Assembly (NCBI GenBank): GCA_026400355.1
Contig: JAPLPE010000012.1
Coordinates: 1-64,000 of the forward strand
DNA length: 64,000 nt
Direction of reading: 5' to 3'
From: Rhodobacterales bacterium
Lineage (GTDB): Bacteria > Pseudomonadota > Alphaproteobacteria > Rhodobacterales > Rhodobacteraceae
Shown: positions 34,141-46,182 of the stretch, one piece after another
How positions within the stretch are numbered: the first letter of the stretch is position 1
Layout: each line of letters opens with the position of its first letter
Notes under the pieces: model-generated
What the model was told of the DNA's origin: nothing
The model's input: only the letters and a program-made list of their open reading frames with translations
Databases searched by the model: none
Program-made: the position numbers and the translations under genes

Positions 34141-34148
<8 letters not shown>
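32697..34148 (-). CDS. NAD(P)-dependent aldehyde dehydrogenase, betaine-aldehyde type
   Basis: A 483-residue aldehyde dehydrogenase. Catalytic residues are E254 (TLELGGKSP) and C288 (NAGQTCSA), with the cofactor segment PWNYPMQ near 154-160. It oxidises an aldehyde to its acid. Similarity is to the betaine-aldehyde/aminoaldehyde branch, but the substrate is not defined by sequence. Its start overlaps the fused ATPase stop by eight bases (ATGCATGA), binding it to the importer operon. Confidence 0.9.
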
Positions 34149-35738
<1,590 letters not shown>

Positions 35739-35742
<4 letters not shown>

Positions 35743-36563
35743 GTCCGCTGCATCCGGATGCGCGGGTCCGTCAGGTCGCGCAGGCCATCGCCCATGAGGT
35801 TGAGGCCCATCACCGTCAGCACGATGGCAAGGCCGGGGATGAGCGCCATATGCGGGGCGAGCGCCACCATCGTCTGCGCATCGGCCAGCATACGGCCCCA
35901 GCTGGGTGTCGGCGGCTGTGCACCGAGGCCCACATAGGACAGCCCGGCCTCGGCAAGAATCCCCAGAGAGAATTGGATCGTGCCCTGCACGATCAGAAGG
36001 CTCGTGATGTTGGGCAGGATATGCTCGGCGCTGATGCGGAGCGAGGATTTCCCCGCTACCCGCGCGGCCAGCACGAAATCGCGCGACCACAGAGAGAGGG
36101 CCGCGCCGCGCGTGAGGCGGGCAAAGACGGGGATGTTGAAGATGCCGATGGCGATGATCGCATTGACCGCGCCTGCGCCGAAGATCCCCGTGATCAGGAT
36201 CGCAATGACGAGCGAGGGGAACGCGAAGATCAGGTCATTGCCGCGCATGATGACCTCGTCGACCCACGACCCCCGCCGCGCCGCCGCCCAGAGGCCGAGC
36301 GGCACACCGATCACCATGCCGATGCCGACCGCGACAACGGCCACGGCAAGCGAGGTGCGGCCACCCACAATGACCATGGACAGGATGTCGCGGCCGTAAT
36401 GGTCGGTGCCGAGCCAGTGCGTCGCGCCAGGCGGCCTGAGCTTGTTCGGGATGTCGACGCCGTCGATGGGGAAGGGGGTCCACACATAGCTGATCAGAGC
36501 ACTGAGGACGAAGACCGCGGCGAGTGCCCCGCCGATGAGAATGCTGCGCCAGGGGCGGGTCAT
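35739..36563 (-). CDS. Dipeptide-type ABC permease, DppC-like
   Basis: A 274-residue inner-membrane permease. The N-terminal region has the HWLGTDHYGRDILSMVIVG signature of the DppC/OppC family, and the EAA-type coupling helix is in AARVAGKSSLRISAEHILPN. About six helices are predicted. It is coupled to the ATPase downstream by ATGA and separated from the other permease by a 121-base gap that contains an intergenic repeat. Confidence 0.9.
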
Positions 36564-36601
36564 TTGGCTTCCCGGTTTGGGTATGTCGAGAGCGTCAAGG
36601 T

Positions 36602-36654
36602 GGGCTCTGCTCCCGGGCTGCGACTCCCCCCGGGATATCTGGGGCCAGATGAAG
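36602..36654 (+). repeat. Intergenic repeat of rhodobacterial type, copy 2
   Basis: GGGCTCTGCTCCCGGGCTGC, then a C-run, GGGATATCTGGGGC and AGATGAAG match the same family as 32621-32674 and 54941-54992. It lies between two permease genes of one operon, so it cannot be a complete terminator. Confidence 0.45.
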
Positions 36655-36684
36655 CTGGAAGAAAGAAAGGGGCAGGGGCGTGGG

Positions 36685-37632
<948 letters not shown>

Positions 37633-37643
37633 GGGTTTTGGGC

Positions 37644-37669
37644 CCCCGGCCAAATGGGTGTGGCCGGGG
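37644..37669 (-). promoter_or_regulatory. Intercistronic hairpin after binding-protein gene
   Basis: A perfect 9-bp inverted repeat (CCCCGGCCA at 37644-37652, TGGCCGGGG at 37661-37669) with an eight-base loop lies between the binding-protein stop and the permease start. Only GGG and C follow, no T-run. Confidence 0.6.
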
Positions 37670-37678
37670 TCATTGTCT

Positions 37679-39163
37679 TTACTGCTTCCAGCTGATGGCA
37701 GACAGATCGTTGGCGGCGACGGGCGCGTTTGCCCAGAGCCCCTGCACTTCGGCCTTAGCGACCGTCAGGGCGGCCAGCTGAAACAGGTAGCCGTTGACAT
37801 AGTCATCCGCGATCATGCGCTGGGCCGCCTGAACGAGTTCCGTCCGCTTGACCGGATCGGTCGTTGCAGTCAGTTCCGTCATGATGTCGCGGAACGGCTG
37901 GCTGTCATACTGGAAGTAGTATTCCGGGTTGGCATATATCCCGATGTCGAACGGCTCAGTGTGGCTTACGATGGTCAGGCCATAGTTCTTGGACCCGAAG
38001 ACCTCTTCCAGCCACTGCGCCCATTCGACGTTGGTGATCTCGGTCTGGATCCCCACGGCGCGCAGTTGCGCCGCGATGATCTCGCCCCCGCGCCGGGCGT
38101 AAGAGGGCGGGGGGAGTTTCATCGTGGTGGTGAACCCGTCAGGGAGGCCGGCCTCGGCCAGAAGCTGCTTGGACAGTTCGGGGTCGTAGTTCGACTGCGC
38201 CGTCAGGTCGATATAGTCGGGGTTATGGGGCGCGAAATGCGTGCCGATGGGCGTGCCATAGCCGAACATGGCCCCGTCGATGATCGCCTGCCGGTCGATG
38301 GCATGGGCCACGGCCTGCCGGACCAGCACATTGTCAAACGGAGCCTGCTTGTTGTTCATCGCGAGGATGGTTTCGCCTTCGGTCGATCCGACAAGCACCT
38401 GAAAGCGCGGGTCGGCTTCGAACTGCGGCAGGTTTTCGGGGGCGGGGAAGCCCGAGAAGACGTTGATATCGCCCGCCATCATGGCCGAGAAGGCTGCGGT
38501 CGGGTCCGGGATGAAACGGAAGGTCGCGGTTTCAAGCGCGGGGGCCGGGCCCCAGTAATCCGGATTGCGGGCCAGATCGACGCGGTCGCCCTGCACCCAG
38601 TTCACGAACCTGAACGGGCCGGTACCGACAGGGGCGGTCGCATTGGTCGCGGCCGTTTCGGGTCCCACGATCACCGCGTCACCCCAGGCCAGGTTGAACA
38701 GCAGCGCGCCATTGGGCTGGCTGAGGGTGATCTGCACGGTCAGCGGATCGACCACCGTCACATCGGCGATCTGGGCGAAGAGCTGCTTCTGCGCATTGGT
38801 CGAATCCTCGGCGCGCGCCCGGTCGAGCGAGAACTTGACGTCCTCGGCATCGAATGTCGTGCCGTCGTGGAACCTGACCCCGTCATGCAGCTTGAACGTA
38901 TAGACCAGACCATCGTCGGAGATCGTCCAGCTTTCGGCCAGTTCCGGCTCGATCGAGCCGTCCGAGGCAAAGCGGGTCAGCCCTTCGAAGATGTTGAGAT
39001 AGACGACCGAGTCGATGGCCTCTGCCGCGCCCCCGGTGGGATCAAGGTTGGGCGGCTCAAGCTGCATCGCGATCTTGATGTCGGTCTGCGCCTGTGCCGC
39101 GCCCATGCCCGCAAACAGGGCTATGATGCTGGCCGAGATCAGGTTCCTGCTGAAGTGAGTCAC
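37679..39163 (-). CDS. Peptide-type ABC substrate-binding protein (family 5)
   Basis: A 494-residue periplasmic protein. The signal peptide ends near GMGAAQAQ-TD. The mature part is of family 5 (DppA/OppA/NikA fold), with ISDDGLVYTFKLHDGVRFHDG and VGTGPFRFVNWVQGD. The start is a GTG at 39163 with GGGGAG upstream. Family 5 proteins bind peptides, opines, metals or glycosides, so the ligand is open; the M20 and P1 peptidase genes in the operon favour a peptide or N-acyl amino compound. Confidence 0.9.
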   Translation of the reverse strand: MTHFSRNLISASIIALFAGMGAAQAQTDIKIAMQLEPPNLDPTGGAAEAIDSVVYLNIFEGLTRFASDGSIEPELAESWTISDDGLVYTFKLHDGVRFHDGTTFDAEDVKFSLDRARAEDSTNAQKQLFAQIADVTVVDPLTVQITLSQPNGALLFNLAWGDAVIVGPETAATNATAPVGTGPFRFVNWVQGDRVDLARNPDYWGPAPALETATFRFIPDPTAAFSAMMAGDINVFSGFPAPENLPQFEADPRFQVLVGSTEGETILAMNNKQAPFDNVLVRQAVAHAIDRQAIIDGAMFGYGTPIGTHFAPHNPDYIDLTAQSNYDPELSKQLLAEAGLPDGFTTTMKLPPPSYARRGGEIIAAQLRAVGIQTEITNVEWAQWLEEVFGSKNYGLTIVSHTEPFDIGIYANPEYYFQYDSQPFRDIMTELTATTDPVKRTELVQAAQRMIADDYVNGYLFQLAALTVAKAEVQGLWANAPVAANDLSAISWKQ

Positions 39164-39187
39164 GTGGGTCTTCTCCCCTGTTGGTTG

Positions 39188-40507
39188 TCATTCCGCCTCT
39201 GGCCCAGAATCTGGCAGCAGAAGCGTCGCGAGCGAACGCGCCATCACCTCGGCGCTTTGCAGCATGTCGTCCACACCGACATATTCATCCGGCTTGTGCG
39301 CCAGTTCAAGGATTCCGGGGCCATAGGCCACGCAGTTCCGCAGTTTTCCGATGCGATCGATATGCTTCTGGTCGTAGGATCCGGGTGAGGCGACGAATTC
39401 AGCCTCTTTTCCCATGACCGCACGCACAGCCTGTGCCACGGTCCGCGCGACCGGCGCATCACGGTCCGTCATCGACGGAAGGACGTAGTTCAGTTCGCGC
39501 AGGGCATAGTCGAACTTTGGCCGGCTATCGCGCAGACCGTCAAGAATTGCTTCCACCTCGCCCCGGACATCCTCGATCCGTTCCTCGATCAGGAAACGGC
39601 GGTCGATGACGATGCGGCAGGAGTCTGGCACCAGATGCGAGGGCAGCGCGGTGGACCCGGACGGCTGTTCCGCCTGCCCGCCGTGGATCGAGTTGATGTT
39701 CATGGTTGAGGACCGCGCCCCTTCCGGCACGACCGGCATGTCGGTGCGGCGCGCGGCCATCGCGGGAAAAAGCGTATCCTCGAACCGTTCAAGCACCGCG
39801 CCCATATGGCGGATCGCGCTGTCGCCAAGGAAGGGCATGGAGCCATGGGCGATCTGGCCGAAGGTCTCGATCTCGGCCCACCAGCCGCCGCGGTGGCCAA
39901 GGCAGACGCGGTCCTTGTTCAGGGGTTCGGGGATAATGACGTGCTGCACCCGGGACGGGTTGAAATACCCCATCTGCGCCAGATGCGCCACCCCGCCATA
40001 GCCGCCCGATTCCTCATCTGCCGTACCGGAAATCTCGATTGCACCGGAATGGTTCGGAAAGGCCTCGATAAAGGCCTCGGCCGCGATGATCGACGCCGCA
40101 AGGCCGCCCTTCATGTCGCAGGCGCCCCGGCCATAAATCTTTCCGTCCTGCAAAGTCCCGCCAAAGGGGTCAAGGGTCCAGCCGTGACCCGCATCGACCA
40201 CATCGGTATGGCTGTTGAAATGGACGCAATCGCCGGTCCGGGCCCCGTCGCAGCGGGCGATGATGTTCCAGCGGGGATAGCGGTCACTGTCGCCGGGGGC
40301 CCCTTCGGCGCGAATTAACTGCGTGGCAAACCCATGCGCGCGCAGGCGACGGTCAAGGTAGTCGCAGATCTCGCGGTAATTCTCGCCGGGCGGGTTCAGC
40401 GTCGGGATGCGGATCAGGTCCTGCGTCAGCGCGACCAGATCGTCACGCTTGGCCGCAATCCGGGCGGCAAGGGCGGTCATCTGGGCGCCTGTCGTGCCGT
40501 CTGCCAC
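39188..40507 (-). CDS. M20-family metallopeptidase (ArgE/DapE-like)
   Basis: A 439-residue cytoplasmic zinc deacylase or peptidase. Metal and catalytic residues are H and D in FNSHTDVVDAG, D in GRGACDMKGG, the E-E pair in TADEESGG, and a late histidine in SYDQKHIDRIG. The start is probably the GTG at 40507, with GGAGG five bases upstream; the ATG ten codons on is an alternative. It is the first gene of the operon, so hydrolysis of an N-acyl amino acid or amide is likely the first step after import. Related names (acetylornithine deacetylase, succinyl-DAP desuccinylase) do not fit the context. Confidence 0.87.
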   Translation of the reverse strand: MADGTTGAQMTALAARIAAKRDDLVALTQDLIRIPTLNPPGENYREICDYLDRRLRAHGFATQLIRAEGAPGDSDRYPRWNIIARCDGARTGDCVHFNSHTDVVDAGHGWTLDPFGGTLQDGKIYGRGACDMKGGLAASIIAAEAFIEAFPNHSGAIEISGTADEESGGYGGVAHLAQMGYFNPSRVQHVIIPEPLNKDRVCLGHRGGWWAEIETFGQIAHGSMPFLGDSAIRHMGAVLERFEDTLFPAMAARRTDMPVVPEGARSSTMNINSIHGGQAEQPSGSTALPSHLVPDSCRIVIDRRFLIEERIEDVRGEVEAILDGLRDSRPKFDYALRELNYVLPSMTDRDAPVARTVAQAVRAVMGKEAEFVASPGSYDQKHIDRIGKLRNCVAYGPGILELAHKPDEYVGVDDMLQSAEVMARSLATLLLPDSGPEAE

Positions 40508-40640
40508 ATCATCCTCCGTCCGGTCGTGTCGGATTGACAATAGCCGAATGGGGGCCTTTGTCTCCCCCTTTGGGATGGATTGAAGATGCGACGATCTGGC
40601 ACTACGTGCTATCCTGCAAAGGGCCGGGAGGCGCAGCAAG

Positions 40641-40955
40641 ATGACCCGCGAACAGCGACGTCTCAAACGGCAGTTCGAATCGATCGAAAAGCTGCACCCG
40701 TCGCTGCAGGGCCCGGTGCGGTCGTTGCAGAACAACCGCTGGCGGCTGGTGCGTATCCCTCTGGGAATTCTGTTTATTCTCGGCGGTGTTCTTTCGATCC
40801 TGCCGTTCCTCGGGATCTGGATGTTGCCGCTGGGCTTTCTGCTGCTGGCCATTGATCTGCCGTTCCTGCAACCCACGGTGAACGCCATCGTGATCCGCAG
40901 CCGCAGGCGGATTGCCATCTGGCGGCGCTGGTGGCGCGAAAGGCGCAAGTCTTGA
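40641..40955 (+). CDS. Small membrane protein, PGPGW-like
   Basis: A 104-residue protein with two close hydrophobic helices (about residues 38-56 and 58-75; GILFILGGVLSILPFLG and MLPLGFLLLAIDLPFL) between basic, soluble ends. The pattern recalls the small Pfam PGPGW transmembrane family often mislabelled tryptophan-synthase-like. Its role is unknown. It is transcribed divergently from the M20 operon; a GTGCG/CGCAC hairpin follows at 40961-40976. Confidence 0.7.
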   Translation: MTREQRRLKRQFESIEKLHPSLQGPVRSLQNNRWRLVRIPLGILFILGGVLSILPFLGIWMLPLGFLLLAIDLPFLQPTVNAIVIRSRRRIAIWRRWWRERRKS

Positions 40956-41047
40956 GGATCGTGCGTTGAAGCGCACCCTACGATAGACTTGCCGGTCGGG
41001 CCTTTGCCGTGATTGGGTAAGGGGTCCGCCAACCAAGGTCACAGCCC

Positions 41048-41956
41048 CTGTCCTTCACCCTGCGCCAGCTACAGTATTTCGTCGCCGTTGCCGAACATGG
41101 CTCGGTCAGTCTGGCTGCGCAGAAACTGTCGATCTCGCAGTCCGCAGTGACCGAAGCAGTCAAGGATCTCGAGGCCGACCTTGGCGTGCAGTTGTTCGAA
41201 CGCCATGCGAGGGGGCTGGCCATCACGCATCGCGGCCATCAGTTCCTGCGCCATGCCAAGTCGATCCTGACCGAGGTGTCGGGCGCGCGACGGGCGCTGG
41301 AAAGCGACCGTCAGGCGGTGGCGGGGACGCTGCAGATCGGGGTGACCTCGCTCATGGCGGGTTACGTCATGTCGGACCTGCTCGCCAAATACCGGCGGGC
41401 AAATCCGCAGGTTCAGGTCACGGCATTTGAGGATTCGGGGGAATATCTCGAACATCTGCTGATCGGGGGCGAACTTGACGTGGCTGTCATGGTCATCTCG
41501 AACCAGCGCAACAGCACGGCGCTGCAAACCGAGATTCTTGACGTCTCGCCTTTCAGGCTCTGGCTGCCGCTGGGGCACCGTCTGGCCGCAAAGGACGGGA
41601 TATCGCTCGCCGATGTGACGGCGGAACCGCTCATCATGCTCAACATCGATGAAATGGAGGAGGAGGCCACAAACCTCCTTTCTGCGCTGGGCACGCGGCC
41701 GAGGGTGGCGTTCCGCACAAGGTCGGTCGAGGCCGTGCGCAGTCTGGTGGCCACGGGTGCGGGGGTCGCTCTGCTCCCGGACCTCGTCTACCGGCCCTGG
41801 TCGCTGGAAGGGGACCGCATCGAATCGCGCGATGTGTCGGGCGCGCTGCCGGTTGTGCGGGTGGGCGTCGTCTGGCGCAAGGGCGCACCGCTGACACCCG
41901 CTGCACAAGATTTCATCGCCATTTCGCAGGCTCAGCAGGGGTTGAGGCCCCGGTAG
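41048..41956 (+). CDS. LysR-family transcriptional regulator with a CTG start
   Basis: A 302-residue regulator. The helix-turn-helix (LRQLQYFVAVAEHGSVSLAA and SQSAVTEAVKDLE) begins at once, and residues 90-300 form the effector domain. In this frame there is a TAA at about 41019 and no ATG, GTG or TTG before the helix-turn-helix. The CTG at 41048 is exactly where related proteins start (M-S-F-T-L-R). The first ATG (41147) would delete the DNA-binding helices. So either CTG is used or the start codon is mutated. It may regulate the polyamine-type operon 220 bases downstream. Confidence 0.75.
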   Translation: MSFTLRQLQYFVAVAEHGSVSLAAQKLSISQSAVTEAVKDLEADLGVQLFERHARGLAITHRGHQFLRHAKSILTEVSGARRALESDRQAVAGTLQIGVTSLMAGYVMSDLLAKYRRANPQVQVTAFEDSGEYLEHLLIGGELDVAVMVISNQRNSTALQTEILDVSPFRLWLPLGHRLAAKDGISLADVTAEPLIMLNIDEMEEEATNLLSALGTRPRVAFRTRSVEAVRSLVATGAGVALLPDLVYRPWSLEGDRIESRDVSGALPVVRVGVVWRKGAPLTPAAQDFIAISQAQQGLRPR

Positions 41957-42175
41957 CGGGCACCGGATCAAACACGGGAACACAAGGACTTTTCCAGAAG
42001 TCTTGGCAGATTGCCTCGAGGAATTTTGCTCCGCAGCTGCAATCATGGCGTGTATCGGAGAAACCGATAGCTCCCTTCTGTCGATTGAATTTGCGAATTG
42101 TAGCAGTCCCCGTCACGGTGAGTTGAATAAAAACGGCGGCCAGCGCCATCATTCCGAACATGGGAGAGACGTAAC

Positions 42176-43336
42176 ATGACTTGCCTGAAACATACTGCCT
42201 CGTTGCTGGGGATAATTTCGATGCTGGGGGCTACGGCGGCCTCTGCGCAAATGACGGAAATCGGCGCAGGCGAAGGGGAACTTTCGATCGTGGCCTGGGC
42301 CGGCTATGTCGAACGCGGCGAAACCGACCCCGCCTTTGACTGGGTGACCAAGTTCGAAGCGGCGACTGGCTGCATGGTTTCGGTCAAGACAGCCAACACC
42401 TCGGACGAGATGGTGGCCCTGATGAACGAAGGCGGCTTTGACCTTGTAACCGCATCGGGCGACGCTTCGCTGCGTCTGATCGCCGGTGGCCGCGTGCAGC
42501 CGATAAACGTCGATCTGATCCCGTCCTGGGGCACCGTCGATGACCGTCTCAAGTCCGCCGGTTGGCACACGGTCGATGGCGTCCACTACGGCGTGCCCTA
42601 CATGTGGGGGCCGAACGTGCTGATGTACAACACCGAAGTCTTCCCCGAAGCGCCCACCTCGTGGAACGTCGTGTTCGAAGAACAGACCCTGCCCGATGGC
42701 CAGTCGAACAAGGGCCGCGTTCAGGCCTATGACGGCCCGATCCATGTCGCCGATGCCGCGCAATACCTGATGTTCCACAAGCCGGAACTCGGCATCACCT
42801 CGCCCTACGAACTGAACGAGGAACAGTATGCCGCCGCACTGGAACTGCTGCGCGGGCAGCGGACTATCGTCAGCCGCTATTGGCACGATGCCTTCATCCA
42901 GATCGATGACTTCACCAACGAAGGTGTGGTGGCCTCCGGGTCATGGCCGTTCCAGGTGAACCTGCTCAAGGCCGCAGGCGTTCCCGTCGCCTCGACCATT
43001 CCGCAGGAAGGCGCCACGGGCTGGGCCGATACAACGATGCTGCACGTTGACAGCGAACACCCCAACTGCGCCTACATGTGGTTCGAACATCAACTGTCGT
43101 CGAACCTGCAGGCCGACCTGTCAGTCTGGTTCGGGGCCAACCCCTCGGTTCCTGCCGCATGCACTGACGGGCGCGGGATGCAGACGGCCGAAGGCTGCAC
43201 GGCCAACGGACTTGACGATTTCGACAAGATCCGTTTCTGGACGACCCCCGTTGCGGATTGTTCGCAGGGCGATGACACCTGCATCCCCTACTACCGCTGG
43301 GTGTCTGACTATGTCGGCGTGATCGGCGGGCGGTAA
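42176..43336 (+). CDS. Polyamine-type ABC substrate-binding protein (PotD/PotF-like)
   Basis: A 386-residue periplasmic binding protein with a signal peptide ending at TAASAQ. The mature sequence follows the spermidine/putrescine-binding fold (LSIVAWAGYVERGETDP; GGFDLVTASGDASLRLIAGG; VPYMWGPNVLMYN). The mature protein has several cysteines (ACTDG, GCTAN, DCSQGDDTC) that may form disulfides, unusual for PotD. The 220 bases upstream probably contain the promoter. The ligand may be a polyamine or another small amine, judging from the downstream enzymes. Confidence 0.87.
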   Translation: MTCLKHTASLLGIISMLGATAASAQMTEIGAGEGELSIVAWAGYVERGETDPAFDWVTKFEAATGCMVSVKTANTSDEMVALMNEGGFDLVTASGDASLRLIAGGRVQPINVDLIPSWGTVDDRLKSAGWHTVDGVHYGVPYMWGPNVLMYNTEVFPEAPTSWNVVFEEQTLPDGQSNKGRVQAYDGPIHVADAAQYLMFHKPELGITSPYELNEEQYAAALELLRGQRTIVSRYWHDAFIQIDDFTNEGVVASGSWPFQVNLLKAAGVPVASTIPQEGATGWADTTMLHVDSEHPNCAYMWFEHQLSSNLQADLSVWFGANPSVPAACTDGRGMQTAEGCTANGLDDFDKIRFWTTPVADCSQGDDTCIPYYRWVSDYVGVIGGR

Positions 43337-43350
43337 GCTTCCGACTTGCG

Positions 43351-43388
43351 CAGGTTTCACCCGCCCGGTTCAGGGCGGGTGAGACCTG
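43351..43388 (+). promoter_or_regulatory. Large intercistronic hairpin after binding-protein gene
   Basis: A 16-bp stem (43351-43366 with 43373-43388) contains one G-U pair and a six-base loop (GGTTCA). A moderately pyrimidine-rich tract (GATGTTTCCCTTTCCCC) follows, so partial termination is possible before the ATPase gene 34 bases on. Confidence 0.65.
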
Positions 43389-43421
43389 GATGTTTCCCTT
43401 TCCCCAAATCCCCCGGGTCCC

Positions 43422-44396
43422 ATGACCGTTGCCGTTTCCTTTTCCGGCGTCACACGCCATTTCGGAACTGTCCGCGCCGTGGATGGGGTCGACCTTGACA
43501 TTGCCGAGGGCGAATTCTTTGCCATGCTTGGGCCGTCCGGTTCGGGCAAGACAACCTGTCTGCGGCTGATCGCGGGGTTTGAACAGCCGACCGGCGGGGA
43601 TATCCGCCTGTTTGGCCAGTCGGTGCGCGATGTGCCTCCTTACCGGCGGGCCGTGAATACCGTGTTTCAGGACTATGCCCTGTTCCCGCATCTCAACGTT
43701 CTCGACAACGTGGCCTATGGCCTGATGATCGCTGGCAAGGGCAAGACGGAACGCTACCGCGAATCCGAAGCCGCTCTCGATCTGGTGGCCTTGCCGGGCT
43801 ATGGCGGCCGCAAGCCGTCCGAGCTTTCGGGCGGCCAAAGGCAGCGGGTGGCTCTCGCCCGGGCGCTTGTGAACAAACCGCGCGTCCTTCTGCTTGATGA
43901 ACCTCTGGGCGCACTGGATCTCAAGCTGCGCGAACAGATGCAGGAAGAACTCAAGTCCCTGCAGCGCCAGCTTTGCATCACCTTTGTCTTTGTGACCCAT
44001 GATCAGGGCGAGGCGCTGTCGATGGCCGACAGGGTCGCGGTCTTCAATCAGGGCCGGATCGTGCAGGTGGGCTCGCCCGAGGACATCTACTACCGGCCCG
44101 AAGTGCCCTTCGTCGCCGATTTCGTAGGCTCGTCAAACATCCTTCCGCCCATCCTGACGGGCCTGTCCGCACTCGCCGCAATCCGGCCCGAGGCGCTGCG
44201 GTTGACCGATACGGGCACGCCCGCGACTGTGACGGCGGTCAACTTTCTGGGGGCCGCCACGCGGGTAGCGCTGGACGCCAACGGCTCGCGGATGACGGCG
44301 CTGCTGCCCAAGGGGGCCGTGCGCCCGACCGTCGGCGCCAGCGTGAAGGTTTCCTGGGACGCTGCCGATCTGCATCAGATGAAAGGCGGGGCATGA
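43422..44396 (+). CDS. Polyamine-type ABC ATPase (PotA-like)
   Basis: A 324-residue ATPase. The Walker A is GPSGSGKTT, the signature LSGGQRQRVALARAL, the Walker B LLLDEPLGALD and the H-loop VTHDQGEAL. Residues 240-324 form a shorter TOBE domain than in E. coli PotA. FQDYALFPHLNVLDNVAYGL is the Q-loop of the group. It overlaps the first permease by four bases (ATGA). Confidence 0.9.
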   Translation: MTVAVSFSGVTRHFGTVRAVDGVDLDIAEGEFFAMLGPSGSGKTTCLRLIAGFEQPTGGDIRLFGQSVRDVPPYRRAVNTVFQDYALFPHLNVLDNVAYGLMIAGKGKTERYRESEAALDLVALPGYGGRKPSELSGGQRQRVALARALVNKPRVLLLDEPLGALDLKLREQMQEELKSLQRQLCITFVFVTHDQGEALSMADRVAVFNQGRIVQVGSPEDIYYRPEVPFVADFVGSSNILPPILTGLSALAAIRPEALRLTDTGTPATVTAVNFLGAATRVALDANGSRMTALLPKGAVRPTVGASVKVSWDAADLHQMKGGA

Positions 44397-45316
44397 CCAC
44401 CGCACCGGGCCTTGGCGGGCGGATTTCAGACCGGCTCTGGCGAAGTCCGGGGCTTGTGGTCTTTCTTCTGCTGACACCGCCCGCCCTGTGGCTGGGCGTG
44501 ATCTATCTTGGCTCGCTCTTTGCGCTGCTGGCGCAATCGTTCTTCTCCATCGACGAATTTTCGGGGATGGTGAACCGCGAATTCACGCTGAAAACCTATG
44601 CCGAACTGTTCACGCCAACCAATCTGGATATCATTCTGCGGACAGTTGTCATGGCGACACTGGTCACGATTGCCAGCGCCATCATCGCCTTTCCCATCGC
44701 CTACTACGCCGCCCGCTATGCCAAGGGCCGCTGGAAAGCCGTATTCTACCTCGGCATCATGCTTCCCCTGTGGTCCAGCTATCTGGTCAAGGTCTATTCC
44801 TGGAAGCTGATCCTCGCAAAGGAAGGCATCATCAGCTGGTTCTTTGAAGTCCTGCACCTGACGTGGCTGCTCGACGCCTTTCTTGCGATCCCGGTCATCG
44901 GCGGCAACTCCCTCTCGGTCAGCCCCACGGGCACGTTCATCGTCTTCGTCTATGTCTGGCTGCCATTCATGATCCTGCCGATCCAGGCGGCACTCGAACG
45001 TGTGCCGACGTCGATGATCGAGGCGTCAGGCGATCTGGGCGCGGCCCCGGGCCAGACGTTTCGTCATGTGCTTCTGCCGTTGGCCCTGCCGGGCGTCATT
45101 GCAGGATCGATCTTTACCTTCTCGCTGACGCTGGGCGATTACATCATCCCGCAGATCGTCGGCACCTCGGCCCGGTTTATCGGACTTGCCGTCTATCAGT
45201 ATCAGGGGACGGCGGGGAACATTCCGCTTGCTGCGGCCTTTGCCGTGGTCCCGATTGTCATCATGGGCTTCTACCTGTGGTGGGCCAAACGGCGGGGGGC
45301 CTTCGATGCGCTCTGA
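44393..45316 (+). CDS. Polyamine-type ABC permease (PotB-like)
   Basis: A 307-residue inner-membrane permease with a long periplasmic loop after helix 1 and six predicted helices. The coupling motif is [21 protein letters not shown], characteristic of PotB/PotH. It is translationally linked to the ATPase upstream and overlaps the second permease by 11 bases. Confidence 0.9.
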   Translation: MTTAPGLGGRISDRLWRSPGLVVFLLLTPPALWLGVIYLGSLFALLAQSFFSIDEFSGMVNREFTLKTYAELFTPTNLDIILRTVVMATLVTIASAIIAFPIAYYAARYAKGRWKAVFYLGIMLPLWSSYLVKVYSWKLILAKEGIISWFFEVLHLTWLLDAFLAIPVIGGNSLSVSPTGTFIVFVYVWLPFMILPIQAALERVPTSMIEASGDLGAAPGQTFRHVLLPLALPGVIAGSIFTFSLTLGDYIIPQIVGTSARFIGLAVYQYQGTAGNIPLAAAFAVVPIVIMGFYLWWAKRRGAFDAL

Positions 45317-46112
45317 ACAGGCCCCCTTATTCCTGCGGGTTGCGGCCATGGGCGGGCTGTTGTTTCTGCATGTGCCGCTTCTCCTCATCTTCGTCTATGC
45401 CTTCACCACCGAGGACAAATCGTTCCAGTGGCCGCCGCCCGGCTTCACGCTGAAATGGTTCGCCGCCGCATGGGAACGCCCCGATATCTGGGAGGCGCTA
45501 TCGCTCTCGCTCCGTGTGGCCACGATCGCTACGCTGATCGCGCTGGTTCTTGGCACGCTCTGCGCCGCCGCTGTCAGCCGGTCCAGGTTCTTTGGCCGCG
45601 AGGTGATTTCGCTTCTCGTCATTCTCCCCATCGCTCTCCCGGGGATCATCACAGGCATCTCGCTCCGCTCGGCCTTCAACCTCGCTGACATTCCGTTCAG
45701 TTTCTGGACCATCGTTCTGGGCCACGCGACGTTCTGCGTTGTCGTTGTCTATAACAACGCCGTGGCCCGGTTCCGCCGCACCTCCGGTTCACTGGTCGAG
45801 GCGTCGATGGACCTTGGCGCCAACAGCTTTCAGACCTTCCGCCATGTGATCCTGCCAAATATCGCGACGGCGCTTCTGGCAGGCGGGATGCTGGCCTTTG
45901 CCCTGTCCTTTGACGAGGTGATCGTGACCACCTTCACCGCTGGTCAACAGGCCACCTTGCCGATCTGGATGCTCGAAGAACTCGTCCGGCCCCGCGAACG
46001 GCCGGTGACGAACGTGGTGGCGATGGTCGTCGTCCTTGTCACCTTCCTGCCCATTCTGGGCGCCTATTACCTGACCCGCGGGACCGACACGGTCGCGGGA
46101 AGCGGAAAATGA
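45306..46112 (+). CDS. Polyamine-type ABC permease (PotC-like)
   Basis: A 268-residue inner-membrane permease. The ATG at 45306 lies inside the end of the previous gene. The coupling motif is [21 protein letters not shown], and [13 protein letters not shown] is the PotC/PotI signature near the fifth helix. Together with the other three genes it makes a complete importer. Confidence 0.9.
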   Translation: MRSEQAPLFLRVAAMGGLLFLHVPLLLIFVYAFTTEDKSFQWPPPGFTLKWFAAAWERPDIWEALSLSLRVATIATLIALVLGTLCAAAVSRSRFFGREVISLLVILPIALPGIITGISLRSAFNLADIPFSFWTIVLGHATFCVVVVYNNAVARFRRTSGSLVEASMDLGANSFQTFRHVILPNIATALLAGGMLAFALSFDEVIVTTFTAGQQATLPIWMLEELVRPRERPVTNVVAMVVVLVTFLPILGAYYLTRGTDTVAGSGK

Positions 46113-46182
46113 TGAAAGCATTTCAGGAAAAGATGGACACCGGCTTTTCCGCCCGAAATGCGACTGAAAGTAGGAGAAAACC

